Shown: positions 29,326 to 38,415 of the stretch, in pieces
How positions within the stretch are numbered: position 1 is the stretch's first letter
Layout of the letters: every line of letters starts with the position of its first letter
Origin: Roseovarius sp. W115
GTDB lineage: Bacteria > Pseudomonadota > Alphaproteobacteria > Rhodobacterales > Rhodobacteraceae
Direction: 5' to 3'
Length of the DNA: 64,000 nt
Assembly (NCBI RefSeq): GCF_032842945.2
Contig: NZ_CP146606.1
Span: 558,001 to 622,000, forward strand
Translations under genes and position numbers: made by a program
The notes under the pieces: model-generated
Databases searched by the model: none
The model's input: the letters and a program-made list of their open reading frames with translations, nothing else
Told to the model about the DNA's origin: nothing

Positions 29326-29853
29326 TTGAGTACCCAAACAAAATCGCTCAGAACGCTGACCCGGCGCGAGCTTCTGAAAGGCACCACCGCCTTGGGAGCA
29401 TTCGTGTTGGGCGCAAGCTATATCGCGGGGGCCGATGGGGCCTGGGCCGCGGAGCTTGAAGCACTCAAGCCTGAAAGCTTTGCGACCTTGGTGCAAATGG
29501 CGCGCGACATCTACCCGCATGACCGCGTGGCCGATGAATTCTACGTGGCGGCCGTCAAAGGTTATGACACGGCCGACAACGCCGAAGGGATTAAGGCCGG
29601 GATTGCCGCGCTGAACGCATCCGCCAACGAAATGAAAGGCGCGGATTACGCCGCCGTGGGCTGGGAACGCGACCGCGTGGATGTGCTGCGCTCGATGGAG
29701 GATGACCCCTTCTTCCAGCGCATCAGAGGCGGGCTCGTGACCGGGCTTTACAATCAAAAAGCGGTTTGGCCGATCTTTGGGTATGAGGGCGAAAGCTTCT
29801 CCAAGGGCGGCTACATCAACCGTGGTTTTGATGACATTTCGTGGATCGGCTGA
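29326..29853 (+). CDS. Tat-exported small subunit of a GMC-type dehydrogenase (gluconate 2-dehydrogenase subunit 3-like)
   Basis: The 175-residue protein starts with TTG after AGGGAGG and carries a twin-arginine signal (LTRRELLKGTTALGAFVLGASY). The mature part is helical, with ATLVQMARDIYPHDRVADEFY, as in small subunits of membrane-associated gluconate or sorbitol dehydrogenases. These subunits help export the folded flavoprotein subunit, which is encoded 14 bp downstream. No cytochrome c subunit gene is next to them, so the electron acceptor is unknown. Confidence 0.75.
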   Translation: MSTQTKSLRTLTRRELLKGTTALGAFVLGASYIAGADGAWAAELEALKPESFATLVQMARDIYPHDRVADEFYVAAVKGYDTADNAEGIKAGIAALNASANEMKGADYAAVGWERDRVDVLRSMEDDPFFQRIRGGLVTGLYNQKAVWPIFGYEGESFSKGGYINRGFDDISWIG

Positions 29854-29867
29854 GGGAGGACTAACCA

Positions 29868-31439
29868 ATGAGTGCACCATTTGAACTCAGCGACGACAGC
29901 GTTGTCGTCATCATCGGCACCGGCGCAGGCGGCGGTGTTCTGGCCAATGAACTGGCGCAAAAGGGCGTTTCGGTTGTGGCCTTGGAAGCCGGCGGACGGC
30001 ATTTGCCCGAGGATTTCATCAATGATGAATGGGACAGCTTTGGCCAACTGGCCTGGCTTGACCCGCGCACCACATCGGGCGACTGGCGCGTGGCCAAGGA
30101 CTTTTCGGGCCTTCCGGCCTGGATCGTGAAATCTGTAGGTGGCACCACCCAGCACTGGGCGGGCGCATCCCTGCGCTTTCAGGAGCATGAGTGGAAAGCC
30201 AAAACCACCTACGGTGATGTTGAGGGCGCAAGCCTTCTGGATTGGCCGATTGATGCGGCTGAGATGGACCCTTGGTACACCAAGGCCGAAGATAAGCTGC
30301 ATGTCACCCGCACAGGTGATCGCCCCGGTCTTCCTGGCAACAACAACTTCAAAGTCTTTGAAGCAGGAGCCAAGGCGCTTGGATACAAGGATGTGCATAC
30401 CGGCCGGATGGCCATTTCATCGGCTGAAAACACAGATCGGCAGATGTGCCAGCAAACCGGCTTTTGCTTTCAGGGCTGCAAGTGGGGAGCTAAATGGTCC
30501 GCGGGCTACCATGACATCGAGCAGGGCGAGGCGACTGGCAACCTCGAAGTGCGCCCGCAATCCCATGTGGCACGGATTTTGCACGATGACAGCGGCAAGG
30601 TCACCGGCGTGGAGTATTTCGACGCGGACGGCAATCTGCAGATGCAAAAGGCGCGGATTGTCTGTGTCGCGGGCAACTCTTTTGAAAGCCCACGTCTGTT
30701 GCTGAATTCCGCGTCCAACATGTTCCCCAATGGTTTGGCCAACAGCTCTGATCAGGTGGGCCGCAACTACATGCGCCACATGACGGGATCGGTCTATGCG
30801 GTCTTTGACAAGCCGGTGAAGTTCTGGCGTGGCACGACCATGGCCGGGATCATCACGGACGAGTCGCGTCATGACCCAAGCCGTGGGTTCGTAGGTGGAT
30901 ATGAGCTTGAAACGCTCGCGCTTGGCCTGCCCTTCATGGCCGCATTCCTGGATCCGGGGGCATGGGGACGTGAGTTCACCTCAGCGCTCGATGAGTATGA
31001 GAACATGGCCGGGATGTGGATTGTGGGCGAAGATATGCCGCAGGCGAGCAACCGTGTCACGCTCAACGATGAGGTGAAAGATCAGTACGGCCTGCCCGCG
31101 CCGAATGTGCATTTCGATGATCACCCCAATGACATCGCCATGCGCAATCACGCTTATAAACAAGGCGCTGCGGTCTATGACGCGGTGGGGGCCACACGGA
31201 CGTTCCCAACGCCGCCCTACCCCAGCACGCACAACCTCGGAACCAACCGCATGTCGGAAAATCCTGAGGATGGCGTGTGCAACAAATGGGGTCAAACCCA
31301 TGATATTGCGAACCTTTTCATCTCCGACGGGTCGCAATTCACCACCGGTGCGGCGGAAAATCCGACCCTCACCATCGTGGCGCTCGCTATCCGGCAGGCA
31401 GATCGCATTGCCTCAGAGATGTCTGCTGGCAACCTCTGA
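29868..31439 (+). CDS. GMC-family FAD-dependent dehydrogenase large subunit
   Basis: The 523-residue protein has the ADP-binding motif VVIIGTGAGGGVLANELAQKGVSVVALEAGG at about 11-40, SVGGTTQHWAGASLRF, CQQTGFCFQGCKWGAKWS (a cysteine cluster), and the C-terminal LFISDGSQFTTGAAENPTLTIVALAIRQADRIA that closes the FAD site. It resembles the large subunit of gluconate/2-keto-gluconate or cholesterol-type dehydrogenases. It lacks its own signal and would be co-exported with the Tat subunit encoded just upstream. The substrate, probably a sugar acid or polyol, is not fixed by sequence. Confidence 0.85.
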   Translation: MSAPFELSDDSVVVIIGTGAGGGVLANELAQKGVSVVALEAGGRHLPEDFINDEWDSFGQLAWLDPRTTSGDWRVAKDFSGLPAWIVKSVGGTTQHWAGASLRFQEHEWKAKTTYGDVEGASLLDWPIDAAEMDPWYTKAEDKLHVTRTGDRPGLPGNNNFKVFEAGAKALGYKDVHTGRMAISSAENTDRQMCQQTGFCFQGCKWGAKWSAGYHDIEQGEATGNLEVRPQSHVARILHDDSGKVTGVEYFDADGNLQMQKARIVCVAGNSFESPRLLLNSASNMFPNGLANSSDQVGRNYMRHMTGSVYAVFDKPVKFWRGTTMAGIITDESRHDPSRGFVGGYELETLALGLPFMAAFLDPGAWGREFTSALDEYENMAGMWIVGEDMPQASNRVTLNDEVKDQYGLPAPNVHFDDHPNDIAMRNHAYKQGAAVYDAVGATRTFPTPPYPSTHNLGTNRMSENPEDGVCNKWGQTHDIANLFISDGSQFTTGAAENPTLTIVALAIRQADRIASEMSAGNL

Positions 31440-31569
31440 TTGAAAAACACCCTCGGCGCGGATTTCCGCCGCCGGGGGAATTTCGCTCGGTTTTTGTTGC
31501 GAGACCCCCTGAAACGCCATACGATTCGGGTATTAGCTGCCGAGAATGCACTGATACAGGAGACGTGAC

Positions 31570-31704
31570 GTGACAGGTTATACCGAGCACGACCACGAAG
31601 ACCGCACACCACCGAGTTTCAAGCGTCGCATGATGTTTGTGGGTGTTCTTTTGCTGAGTTCCACTCTGATCTACGCAGAATTGGTTCTGCGCTTTAGCCA
31701 GTAA
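31570..31704 (+). CDS. Small single-span membrane protein (44 residues)
   Basis: A GTG-started frame preceded by CAGGAGA at good spacing encodes 44 residues: a charged start (VTGYTEHDHEDRTPPSFKRR) and one hydrophobic helix (MMFVGVLLLSSTLIYAELVL). A His/Asp-rich cytoplasmic tail and positive residues before the helix give a clear orientation. It precedes tRNA-Gly. I do not recognise a family; the ribosome site and topology support it being real. Confidence 0.55.
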   Translation: MTGYTEHDHEDRTPPSFKRRMMFVGVLLLSSTLIYAELVLRFSQ

Positions 31705-31817
31705 TCGCGCGTCGCGGTCGAGCAGACCCGAAACATCCGGCAAAAAAGTGCCACAGCACTGCGGTTTTCCCTTGCAGCGCGGGATGAGACTTTATATCTC
31801 CCACCTCACCCACGGAC

Positions 31818-31892
31818 GCGGGCGTAGCTCAGGGGTAGAGCATTACCTTGCCAAGGTAAGGGTCGTGAGTTCGAATCTCATCGCCCGCTCCA
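31818..31892 (+). tRNA. tRNA-Gly (anticodon GCC)
   Basis: GCGGGCG pairs with CGCCCGC in the acceptor, the anticodon loop TTGCCAA sits in an ACC/GGT-type stem, the T loop is GAGTTCGAATCTC, and CCA is encoded. Immediately after it CCAATAAAAC and GTTTTATTGG (31890-31923) form a 10-bp hairpin that may aid 3' processing or termination. Confidence 0.96.
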
Positions 31893-32060
31893 ATAAAACC
31901 AATCGAAATTTATGTTTTATTGGAGCGTCCAGGTGCTGAGCATTACGGTGTTTCGGCACCTTGCAGCAACACCACATCCCTGAAATTGCTGCTTTTTGCC
32001 CTCTTGGCGACACTCTTTGCCGCGCCTATAAGCACCCGGTATTCATAGTGGAATGTGCCC

Positions 32061-32648
32061 ATGCGACAGGCCAAGATCACCCGTAAGACGGCGGAAACCG
32101 ATATCTCGGTCGAGATCAATCTCGACGGGACCGGGGCGTATGACAACGCCACGGGCGTTGGGTTTTTTGACCATATGCTGGATCAACTGGCCCGCCATTC
32201 GCTTGTCGATATGACGGTGCGGTGTGACGGCGATTTGCACATTGATGATCATCACACGGTCGAGGATGTGGGCATTGCGCTTGGCCAGGCTCTCACTGAG
32301 GCCGTGGGCGACAAAAAAGGCATCCGGCGCTATGGGTCCTGTCTTTTGCCGATGGATGACGCGCTTGTGCGTGCAGCGTTGGATCTGTCCGGGCGGCCCT
32401 ATCTGGTTTGGAACGTGGAGCTTCCCACACCCAAAATCGGCACGTTTGACTGCGAGTTGGTGCGGGAGTTTTTCCAAGCATTCAGCACCCATGGCGGCCT
32501 GACGCTGCATGTGGACCGGTTACACGGCATCAACAGCCACCACATCGCCGAAGCCGCGTTCAAGGCCGTCGCGCGCAGCCTGCGTGATGCTCTGGAGGTC
32601 GATCCACGCAAGGCCGATGCGATACCGTCGACCAAGGGCATGTTGTAG
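32061..32648 (+). CDS. hisB: Imidazoleglycerol-phosphate dehydratase
   Basis: The 195-residue protein is the monofunctional dehydratase of histidine synthesis. It has the Mn-binding repeats: [30 protein letters not shown], and [19 protein letters not shown], ending PSTKG-L. It lacks the N-terminal phosphatase domain found in enterobacteria. An ATG at 32061 is chosen over a GTG six bases upstream. hisH starts 5 bp after its stop, so the two form a transcription unit. Confidence 0.95.
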   Translation: MRQAKITRKTAETDISVEINLDGTGAYDNATGVGFFDHMLDQLARHSLVDMTVRCDGDLHIDDHHTVEDVGIALGQALTEAVGDKKGIRRYGSCLLPMDDALVRAALDLSGRPYLVWNVELPTPKIGTFDCELVREFFQAFSTHGGLTLHVDRLHGINSHHIAEAAFKAVARSLRDALEVDPRKADAIPSTKGML

Positions 32649-32653
32649 GGGCC

Positions 32654-33292
32654 ATGACCACCGTTATCGTCGACTACGAGTCCGGCAACCTGCACTCGGC
32701 AGAAAAGGCGTTTCAACGCATGGCATCCGATGTTGGTGCGGGAGATGTTTTCGTCACCTCCGACCCGGATGTCGTGCGTCGGGCTAGCCGTGTGGTCCTG
32801 CCCGGAGACGGGGCCTTTCCGGCCTGCCGGAAGGCGCTCTTTGACCATCGTGGCGTGTTTGAGGCCATTGAAGAGGCGGTGATCACCAAGGGCCGCCCCT
32901 TCATGGGGATTTGCATTGGCATGCAAATGCTCGCAACCCGCGGGTTGGAATACTCTGAGACCCCCGGTTTTGACTGGATCCGCGGGACAGTTGGTGCGCT
33001 CGCCCCGTCTGACCCAAGTATGAAGGTTCCGCATATGGGGTGGAACGATCTTGTGATCAATGCGCCTCACCCGGTGCTCAAGGGCATCTCAACCGGGGAT
33101 CACGCTTACTTTGTGCATTCCTACCAGTTCCGGGTCGATGACCCGACTATGCGGCTTGCGTATGTGAGCTATGGCGAGGATGTCACGGCCGTCGTGGGCC
33201 GCGACAACATCGTCGGCACCCAGTTTCACCCGGAAAAAAGCCAGGCCACTGGCCTGGCGATCATTTCAAACTTCTTGCGATGGGCACCCTGA
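32654..33292 (+). CDS. hisH: Imidazole glycerol phosphate synthase, glutamine amidotransferase subunit
   Basis: The 212-residue protein has the class I amidotransferase triad: Cys in GICIGMQML, His and Glu in FHPEKSQ. The start TTVIVDYESGNLHS matches HisH. It supplies ammonia through a channel to HisF, which is encoded about 1.9 kb downstream. It lies 5 bp after hisB. The hisA gene follows on the same strand, but an oppositely oriented gene lies between. Confidence 0.95.
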   Translation: MTTVIVDYESGNLHSAEKAFQRMASDVGAGDVFVTSDPDVVRRASRVVLPGDGAFPACRKALFDHRGVFEAIEEAVITKGRPFMGICIGMQMLATRGLEYSETPGFDWIRGTVGALAPSDPSMKVPHMGWNDLVINAPHPVLKGISTGDHAYFVHSYQFRVDDPTMRLAYVSYGEDVTAVVGRDNIVGTQFHPEKSQATGLAIISNFLRWAP

Positions 33293-33312
33293 GAAGCGTG
33301 CTTAAAGCCGTC

Positions 33313-33705
33313 TTACTTGACTTTGCTCCACGTGCCGCCATCCCGGCAGATGCCCAGAACGCATCCAGAGACTTTCAGAGACTTACCTGACAGAGAAAGT
33401 CGTGAGTTGTAGGTTTTGCCGCGATCCGGGCTGTAAATCTTACCTTTGTAAGAGCCGCCGCCCTTGCTCACCGTCTCGGAAATGATGTTTCGGCCAATAT
33501 TGTCGGACGCCATTTCTTTGCCGTTGGCGTCATAGGCTTTGACCAACTTGCCACAGAGTTTCGCGCCACAAGGTGTGACATGGATAAGGCCTGACTCGCC
33601 ATTGTCGTCCTTTGCTGTGCGCCAGAACCCTTCCAGCGGATCAGCCGCGAAAGCCACACCTGCACTCATCAAAGTGGCCACAGCGGCCAATGTTATCGTT
33701 TTCAT
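33313..33705 (-). CDS. Secreted DUF2147 family protein
   Basis: The 130-residue protein has a signal peptide (LMSAGVAFAADPLEG) and the DUF2147 core: GFWRTAKDDNGESGLIHVTPCGAKLCGKLV, then GRNIISETVSKGGGSYKGKIYSPDRGKTYNSRLSLSG and KVSGCVLGICRDGGTW. The conserved cysteines probably form disulfides in the periplasm. Family function unknown. It sits on the opposite strand between hisH and hisA and is convergent with hisH. Confidence 0.75.
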   Translation of the reverse strand: MKTITLAAVATLMSAGVAFAADPLEGFWRTAKDDNGESGLIHVTPCGAKLCGKLVKAYDANGKEMASDNIGRNIISETVSKGGGSYKGKIYSPDRGKTYNSRLSLSGKSLKVSGCVLGICRDGGTWSKVK

Positions 33706-33840
33706 GGGTCTCTCCTCCCGAATTGATGCGCGCAACCTGAGTGTATTGGGCATTTCGATCAAGTCTGACGCCACGTCGCGTTGCAAATCGGCAGAACACG
33801 TGGCACATCGCGGCGAACCTGTTTGAATGGACCAAAGCGA

Positions 33841-34563
33841 ATGATCCTCTACCCCGCGATTGACCTCAAAGACGGCCAGGCCGTGCGCCTTGTCAAAGGC
33901 GAGATGGATCAGGCGACAGTGTTCAATGACGACCCCGCAGCCCAAGCCATGGCCTTTGTCGAGGCAGGGTGCGAATGGTTGCATCTGGTTGATCTCAATG
34001 GCGCTTTTGCCGGAGAACCGGTTAATGCCGCGCCAGTGGAGGCGATCCTGAAGGCCACGAAGGTGCCTGCGCAGCTGGGCGGCGGTATCCGTGACATGGC
34101 CACTATCGAGCGTTGGCTCGACAAGGGGTTGGCGCGGGTGATCCTGGGCACCGTGGCGGTGGAGAACCCCGATCTGGTGCGTGAAGCCGCCAAAACCTTT
34201 CCCGGCCATGTGGCCGTAGGCATCGACGCCCGCAATGGTAGGGTCGCCACCAAAGGCTGGGCCGAAGAGACTGATGTGATGGTTGCAGATCTCGCCAAAT
34301 CCTTTGAGGACGCAGGCGTCGCGGCGATCATCTACACCGACATCAACCGCGATGGTGCGATGCAGGGGCCGAATGTTGAAGCCACCGCCGATTTGGCCCG
34401 CGCGGTGTCGGTCCCTGTGATTGCCTCGGGCGGTGTGAGTTCGCTGGACGATCTGATCGCCCTGCGCGACTGCGGCGCAGCGCTGAACGGCGCCATCTCA
34501 GGCCGCGCGCTCTATGATGGCGCGATCGACCTGAAAGAGGCGCTGGCTGCTCTCAATAGTTGA
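33841..34563 (+). CDS. hisA: ProFAR isomerase (phosphoribosylformimino-5-aminoimidazole carboxamide ribotide isomerase)
   Basis: The 240-residue TIM barrel starts [20 protein letters not shown] with the first catalytic Asp. It has [27 protein letters not shown], the second phosphate site [14 protein letters not shown], and [14 protein letters not shown] with the second Asp. It performs the Amadori rearrangement before HisF/HisH. It lies between two genes on the opposite strand and presumably has its own promoter. Confidence 0.95.
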   Translation: MILYPAIDLKDGQAVRLVKGEMDQATVFNDDPAAQAMAFVEAGCEWLHLVDLNGAFAGEPVNAAPVEAILKATKVPAQLGGGIRDMATIERWLDKGLARVILGTVAVENPDLVREAAKTFPGHVAVGIDARNGRVATKGWAEETDVMVADLAKSFEDAGVAAIIYTDINRDGAMQGPNVEATADLARAVSVPVIASGGVSSLDDLIALRDCGAALNGAISGRALYDGAIDLKEALAALNS

Positions 34564-34607
34564 TTTGCCCCAAGCTTGACCTGAGACATCAGGAGCAAAG
34601 ACATATG

Positions 34608-34628
34608 GCCCCGGACCCAATCCGGGGC
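34608..34628. terminator. Hairpin between hisA and the DUF302 gene
   Basis: GCCCCGGA and TCCGGGGC pair around CCCAA between two convergent genes. A short piece of the dispersed repeat (ACCTGAGACATCAG, 34579-34592) lies just before it. T-runs are poor. Confidence 0.4.
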
Positions 34629-34637
34629 GCTTGGTTC

Positions 34638-35093
34638 TTAGTTACCTGCCGCCTTGCCAGTTAGCTTGCCCAAAGCGCCGGTCATTTTCGCGATGTACTC
34701 GCCCTCACCTGAAATGCCCTCTAGAGCGCCTAGCATTTTGCCGGGATCTTCGTAGGCGAGCCATGTCTGGCCATCACCATCCTGATACACAAGCACCTTA
34801 AGCGGAAGGTAAAGCCCTGCGAGCGCATCATCCTGCATCGCCGGCGTGCCCAGCTTGGGATTGCCAAAGATCAAAAGCTGCGAGTCCGACAGCTCCAAGT
34901 CAACCTTGGCCGCTCCGCCTGCGTGATCCACACGAGCAAAGACTGTAGCCCCGGCCCCTTCCACGGCCGCTTGCAACGCATCCATTGTCGCGGCCACATC
35001 GCCACTGGCCTGAACTTTTACTATCTCGCTGTCGCCTGCCATCGCCCCTTGCGCCATAAGCGTTATCCCCGCTGCCATTAGAAGTCGTTTCAT
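34638..35093 (-). CDS. Secreted DUF302 family protein
   Basis: The 151-residue protein has a signal peptide (MAAGITLMAQGAMAGDSEI) and the DUF302 core: FARVDHAGGAAKVDLELSDSQLLIFGNPKLGTPAMQ and LYLPLKVLVYQDGDGQTWLAYEDP. DUF302 proteins are small alpha/beta domains of unknown role, often exported. It lies on the opposite strand between hisA and hisF, and is divergent from hisF with 100 bp between them. Confidence 0.8.
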   Translation of the reverse strand: MKRLLMAAGITLMAQGAMAGDSEIVKVQASGDVAATMDALQAAVEGAGATVFARVDHAGGAAKVDLELSDSQLLIFGNPKLGTPAMQDDALAGLYLPLKVLVYQDGDGQTWLAYEDPGKMLGALEGISGEGEYIAKMTGALGKLTGKAAGN

Positions 35094-35193
35094 GTCTTCC
35101 CTCTCTTGATCGATACAAGTTGCGCCAACTCTCTGGCAAACCGACGCAAATGCCCATAAACAAGCGCGTGAACCTTGTTACATAAGCGGTGCG

Positions 35194-35958
35194 ATGCTCA
35201 AAACCCGGATCATACCTTGTCTCGACGTGGCCGATGGCCGCGTGGTGAAGGGCGTGAATTTTGTCAACCTGCGGGATGCGGGCGACCCGGTGGATGCCGC
35301 GCGCGCCTATGATGCGGCTGGTGCGGATGAGTTGTGTTTTCTCGACATCCACGCAACGCATGAAAACCGCGGCGTGATGATGGACGTGGTCACGCGCACA
35401 GCAGAACAATGCTATATCCCGCTCACCGTGGGCGGCGGCGTGCGCACCGCTGCGGATGTGCGCAACCTGCTTTTGGCCGGAGCCGACAAGGTGTCTTTCA
35501 ACTCCGCCGCCGTGGCCAATCCAGATGTTGTGGCCGAGGCCGCAGATCAATTCGGATCGCAATGCATCGTCGTGGCCATCGACGCGAAAACTGTATCCCC
35601 CGGAAAATGGGAGATTTTCACCCATGGCGGGCGCAAACCCACGGGCATAGACGCGGTGGCGTTTGCCGAACTGGTGCAAGAAAAGGGCGCGGGAGAGATA
35701 TTGCTCACGTCAATGGACCGCGACGGCACGCGCGCGGGGTTTAACCTGCCGCTGACAAAGGCCATTTCCGATGCGGTAACCATACCCGTGATTGCATCTG
35801 GCGGTGTCGGCACGCTGGATCACCTTGTCGAAGGCGTCACCAAAGGCGGCGCGTCCGCGGTACTGGCCGCCTCGATCTTTCACTTTGGCGATTTCACCAT
35901 CGCCGAAGCCAAGGCACATATGGCCGCGGCGGGCATCCCGATGAGGTTGGGCGCATGA
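35194..35958 (+). CDS. hisF: Imidazole glycerol phosphate synthase, cyclase subunit
   Basis: The 254-residue TIM barrel starts [23 protein letters not shown] with catalytic Asp11, has the second Asp in VVAIDAKTV, and phosphate sites [11 protein letters not shown] and [11 protein letters not shown]. It closes the imidazole ring using ammonia from HisH and releases AICAR. hisE overlaps its end by 4 bp, so the two are translationally coupled. Confidence 0.96.
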   Translation: MLKTRIIPCLDVADGRVVKGVNFVNLRDAGDPVDAARAYDAAGADELCFLDIHATHENRGVMMDVVTRTAEQCYIPLTVGGGVRTAADVRNLLLAGADKVSFNSAAVANPDVVAEAADQFGSQCIVVAIDAKTVSPGKWEIFTHGGRKPTGIDAVAFAELVQEKGAGEILLTSMDRDGTRAGFNLPLTKAISDAVTIPVIASGGVGTLDHLVEGVTKGGASAVLAASIFHFGDFTIAEAKAHMAAAGIPMRLGA

Positions 35959-36266
35959 CGCTGGAAGACCTGGAACAGATCATTGCGAAACGCGCCGCCG
36001 CCTCACCTGAGGACAGTTGGACCGCCAAACTTCTGGCAAAAGGCCCGGAAAAGGTGGCTGAAAAGTTTGGTGAAGAGGCCATCGAGGCCATTGTCGAGGC
36101 TGTGAAAGGTGATCAGGCGCGGCTCACGTCTGAGGCGGCGGATGTTTTGTTTCATCTTCTTGTCATGCTCAAAAGCCGCGATGTTGCGCTTGCCGACGTG
36201 ATGGCGGAGCTTGCACAGCGCCAATCCCAATCGGGCCTTGCGGAAAAGGCCTCACGATCAAAATGA
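35955..36266 (+). CDS. hisE: Phosphoribosyl-ATP diphosphatase
   Basis: The 103-residue all-alpha protein has the MazG-like metal site: [29 protein letters not shown] and [14 protein letters not shown]. It removes pyrophosphate from phosphoribosyl-ATP in step two of histidine synthesis. It overlaps hisF by ATGA (4 bp) and overlaps the next gene by 4 bp. Confidence 0.94.
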   Translation: MTLEDLEQIIAKRAAASPEDSWTAKLLAKGPEKVAEKFGEEAIEAIVEAVKGDQARLTSEAADVLFHLLVMLKSRDVALADVMAELAQRQSQSGLAEKASRSK

Positions 36267-36553
36267 TCCGCCACATCGTGTTTTTCACCGCCAAGAATAA
36301 AACCGACCTGCCGCGTATTCGCGAAGGGCTGGAAATCCTGGGTCAGATCGAACATTGCGCGCATTTTGAGGTTGGCACCAATCATCGCATCGACAGTCTC
36401 AGCGAGATGGAGGTGGATCTGGTGGTCTATGCGGAGTTTGCCGACAAGGCAGCTCTGGACGCTTACAAAGCCCACCCGCTCTACCAAAAATCCATCGCAT
36501 TGGTACGTCCCCTGCGCGACATGCGTGTTGCAGCAGACTTCACCTCGGCATGA
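36263..36553 (+). CDS. Dabb (stress-responsive A/B barrel) family protein
   Basis: The 96-residue protein fits the Dabb dimeric ferredoxin-like barrel: [26 protein letters not shown] at the start, [25 protein letters not shown] near the end. Members include plant stress proteins and small isomerases or cyclases; no function is fixed for this branch. It overlaps hisE by 4 bp and is the last gene of the hisF-hisE unit, but a histidine-pathway role is not implied. Confidence 0.75.
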   Translation: MIRHIVFFTAKNKTDLPRIREGLEILGQIEHCAHFEVGTNHRIDSLSEMEVDLVVYAEFADKAALDAYKAHPLYQKSIALVRPLRDMRVAADFTSA

Positions 36554-36610
36554 ACATCCACGGGATTCGCTGTTCCCAAAATACTCAGGCGCGATCTGCT
36601 GCCATCCCGC

Positions 36611-37084
36611 TCAAAGCTTGGAAGAAATCACCCCGGTGTTGAACCCGCCCATGCGCAACTCGCCAAAGAGGCGTTGATATTCGATCTTGGGGCAGCGGTT
36701 CATTATAACGTCCACGCCGCGCGCCCGGGCTTTTTCCGCTACCTCCTCATGCCAGACACCGATCTGCATCCAGATGGTTTGCAAGGTGGGAAACAGCTCT
36801 AACGCCTCATCAACAATCGGCGGCACATGCTCGGACCGGCGAAAGATGTCGACCATGTCCACGTCGCCCTCAATATCCCCCAAGCTGGCCACAACAGTCT
36901 GACCAAAGGCTTGCTTGCCGGCATGGCCGGGATTGACCGGGATCACCTCAAACCCTTTGAGCTTGAGATATCGTGCTACGTAAAAACTGGGACGCACCTC
37001 ATTCATGGACACCCCAACCACTGCGATGCGTTTGGTGCGAGTCAGAATGTCTTTGAGATACCGGTCGGAATACTGTTCGTTCAT
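36611..37084 (-). CDS. CoA-binding domain protein (YccU family)
   Basis: The 157-residue protein has a Rossmann-like CoA-binding domain: RIAVVGVSMNEVRPSFYVARYLKLKGFEVIPVNP, then DMVDIFRRSEHVPPIVDEAL, and IWMQIGVWHEEVAEKARARGVDVIMNRCPKIEY. It is a stand-alone form of the succinyl-CoA synthetase alpha-type domain; members are unassigned biochemically. A strong terminator for the upstream minus-strand unit lies just before it, so it has its own promoter. Confidence 0.8.
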   Translation of the reverse strand: MNEQYSDRYLKDILTRTKRIAVVGVSMNEVRPSFYVARYLKLKGFEVIPVNPGHAGKQAFGQTVVASLGDIEGDVDMVDIFRRSEHVPPIVDEALELFPTLQTIWMQIGVWHEEVAEKARARGVDVIMNRCPKIEYQRLFGELRMGGFNTGVISSKL

Positions 37085-37111
37085 GAGCGGACCCTAGCGT
37101 GTGCCGCCGAC

Positions 37112-37141
37112 AAAAAAAAGCGCCCGGAGAAAACCGGGCGC
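37112..37141 (-). terminator. Rho-independent terminator (minus strand)
   Basis: On the minus strand GCGCCCGG, loop TTTTCT, CCGGGCGC is followed by eight T residues (A-run at 37112-37119). It terminates transcription from the rlmB/zinc-ribbon unit or from a short RNA starting in 37142-37288. Confidence 0.85.
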
Positions 37142-37260
37142 CAGTCGCGGAACGAGGGACAGTGAAGTGAAGCATCGAAGTTCCATACCGATGCTTCTGA
37201 GTACCATGTAGGTATCCGCCTCAGAATAAAAAGAGGTTGTAAAATACGTGTGAACAAAAG
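37142..37260 (-). ncRNA. Candidate small RNA or long structured 3' UTR
   Basis: The 200-bp gap downstream of the zinc-ribbon gene contains a 9-bp hairpin (GAAGCATCG at 37169-37177, CGATGCTTC at 37189-37197) followed by the strong terminator at 37112-37141. A weak AT-rich -10-like element lies near 37230-37245. The layout fits a small RNA of about 120 bases or a processed 3' UTR. No homology is recognised. Confidence 0.25.
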
Positions 37261-37288
37261 GTTAACTGACGGCAAAATTCTGCCCAGC

Positions 37289-37615
37289 TCAGTCAAAGAT
37301 ATCTTCGACGACGTCCCAAAGCTCTTCGAGCATCCGCTTTGCAATCGGTTTGCGCCGCCGTTTTGGGCGTTTGCGGGCAGGCCAGTCGCGCCATTCACGC
37401 CGCTTGTGCTCTGGCACAGGCCTACGACGTGACGTTTGCCTGTCGGGCTTTGCATCGCGCCGCCTTTTTTCCACTTTATCAGAGGGTTGCGGCATAAATT
37501 TCATTTCGTGCAAAGGTGCTCCACAAGCCCGACATGTGAGTTCATGCAGCCCTTCGTCGAACACCAATGCGGCACGTGTACCGCAATAGCTGCAGGTTGC
37601 AATCTTTGGGGCCAT
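37289..37615 (-). CDS. Small zinc-ribbon protein with a basic tail
   Basis: The 108-residue protein has two CxxC pairs (CSYCG, CRACG) spaced as a zinc ribbon in residues about 6-35. A strongly basic middle follows (EKRRRDAKPDRQTSRRRP, KRPKRRRKP) and an acidic end, LEELWDVVEDIFD. Its ATG overlaps the rlmB stop in TGATG, which indicates translational coupling. Nucleic-acid or ribosome contact is plausible given the charge and the rRNA methyltransferase partner, but this is inference. Confidence 0.7.
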   Translation of the reverse strand: MAPKIATCSYCGTRAALVFDEGLHELTCRACGAPLHEMKFMPQPSDKVEKRRRDAKPDRQTSRRRPVPEHKRREWRDWPARKRPKRRRKPIAKRMLEELWDVVEDIFD

Positions 37616-38415
37616 CAAATGTCCTTTGGCGAAACAGGTTGAGATGCATATAGGGCAACAGCCGCAGCATTTGAGACATTGAGAGAGCCAAAAGCGCCCG
37701 GAAACGCGATGCGCACCAATTTGTCGCAGCTTTCACGGGTTTTCTGCCGAAGACCCGGCCCTTCAGCCCCAAGGACCAGCGCAACGGGCCTGTCAAAAAG
37801 TCCTGAAAGCGCGTTTTCGATTGTCTGATCTGCTTCTCCGGCCAAACCAAGGACGATATAGCCCATGGACTGCAACTGACCGATGGTATCTGCCAGATTA
37901 CGCACGCGAACATAAGGCTGACGTTCCAGAGCACCACTGGCGGTCTTGGCGAGCGCGCCAGTTTCGGGGGCCGAATGATGACGCGGCGCGATCACCGCAC
38001 AAGCCCCAAACACCTCTGCAGACCGAAGGATGGCCCCGACGTTGTGCGGATCAGTCACCCGGTCGAGCATCACCACGCGCGGTGGATGTACCCCATCCCC
38101 AAGACAGAGCGTTTCAACAGGCCCCCAATCCAACGATTTGACCTCAAGAGCGGCGCCCTGATGCACCGATTGCGGATCAAGTGGAGCTGAGAACTTGCGC
38201 GGATCGGCCATTTCTGGCTCCAACGCTGCCTGGGCAATGGCATCCGCCAACTTGTCTGCCGCATTTTTCGTCACGACAAGTCGAATTTTCTCACGTCTTG
38301 GATTGCACAGCGCGTCCCGCACCGCGTGCAGTCCAAAGAGCCACACAGTTTGCTCCGCAGCAGCCTTCTTGGCCTGCTCTTTTTCGACCACCCAACGAGG
38401 TTTCTTTGACGCCAT
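37615..38415 (-). CDS. rlmB: 23S rRNA (guanosine-2'-O-)-methyltransferase RlmB family (SpoU/TrmH)
   Basis: The 266-residue protein has an N-terminal substrate-binding domain (VWLFGLHAVRDALCNPRREKIRLVVT, about 20-95). The SPOUT methyltransferase domain carries the three knots: VVMLDRVTDPHNVGAILRSAEVFG, LVLGAEGPGLRQ, and IAFPGAFGSLNVSNAAAVALY. Start at 38415 because the upstream extension is not conserved-looking. Members methylate G2251 of 23S rRNA. The gene lies beside tRNA-Tyr on the opposite strand. Confidence 0.88.
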   Translation of the reverse strand: MASKKPRWVVEKEQAKKAAAEQTVWLFGLHAVRDALCNPRREKIRLVVTKNAADKLADAIAQAALEPEMADPRKFSAPLDPQSVHQGAALEVKSLDWGPVETLCLGDGVHPPRVVMLDRVTDPHNVGAILRSAEVFGACAVIAPRHHSAPETGALAKTASGALERQPYVRVRNLADTIGQLQSMGYIVLGLAGEADQTIENALSGLFDRPVALVLGAEGPGLRQKTRESCDKLVRIAFPGAFGSLNVSNAAAVALYASQPVSPKDI

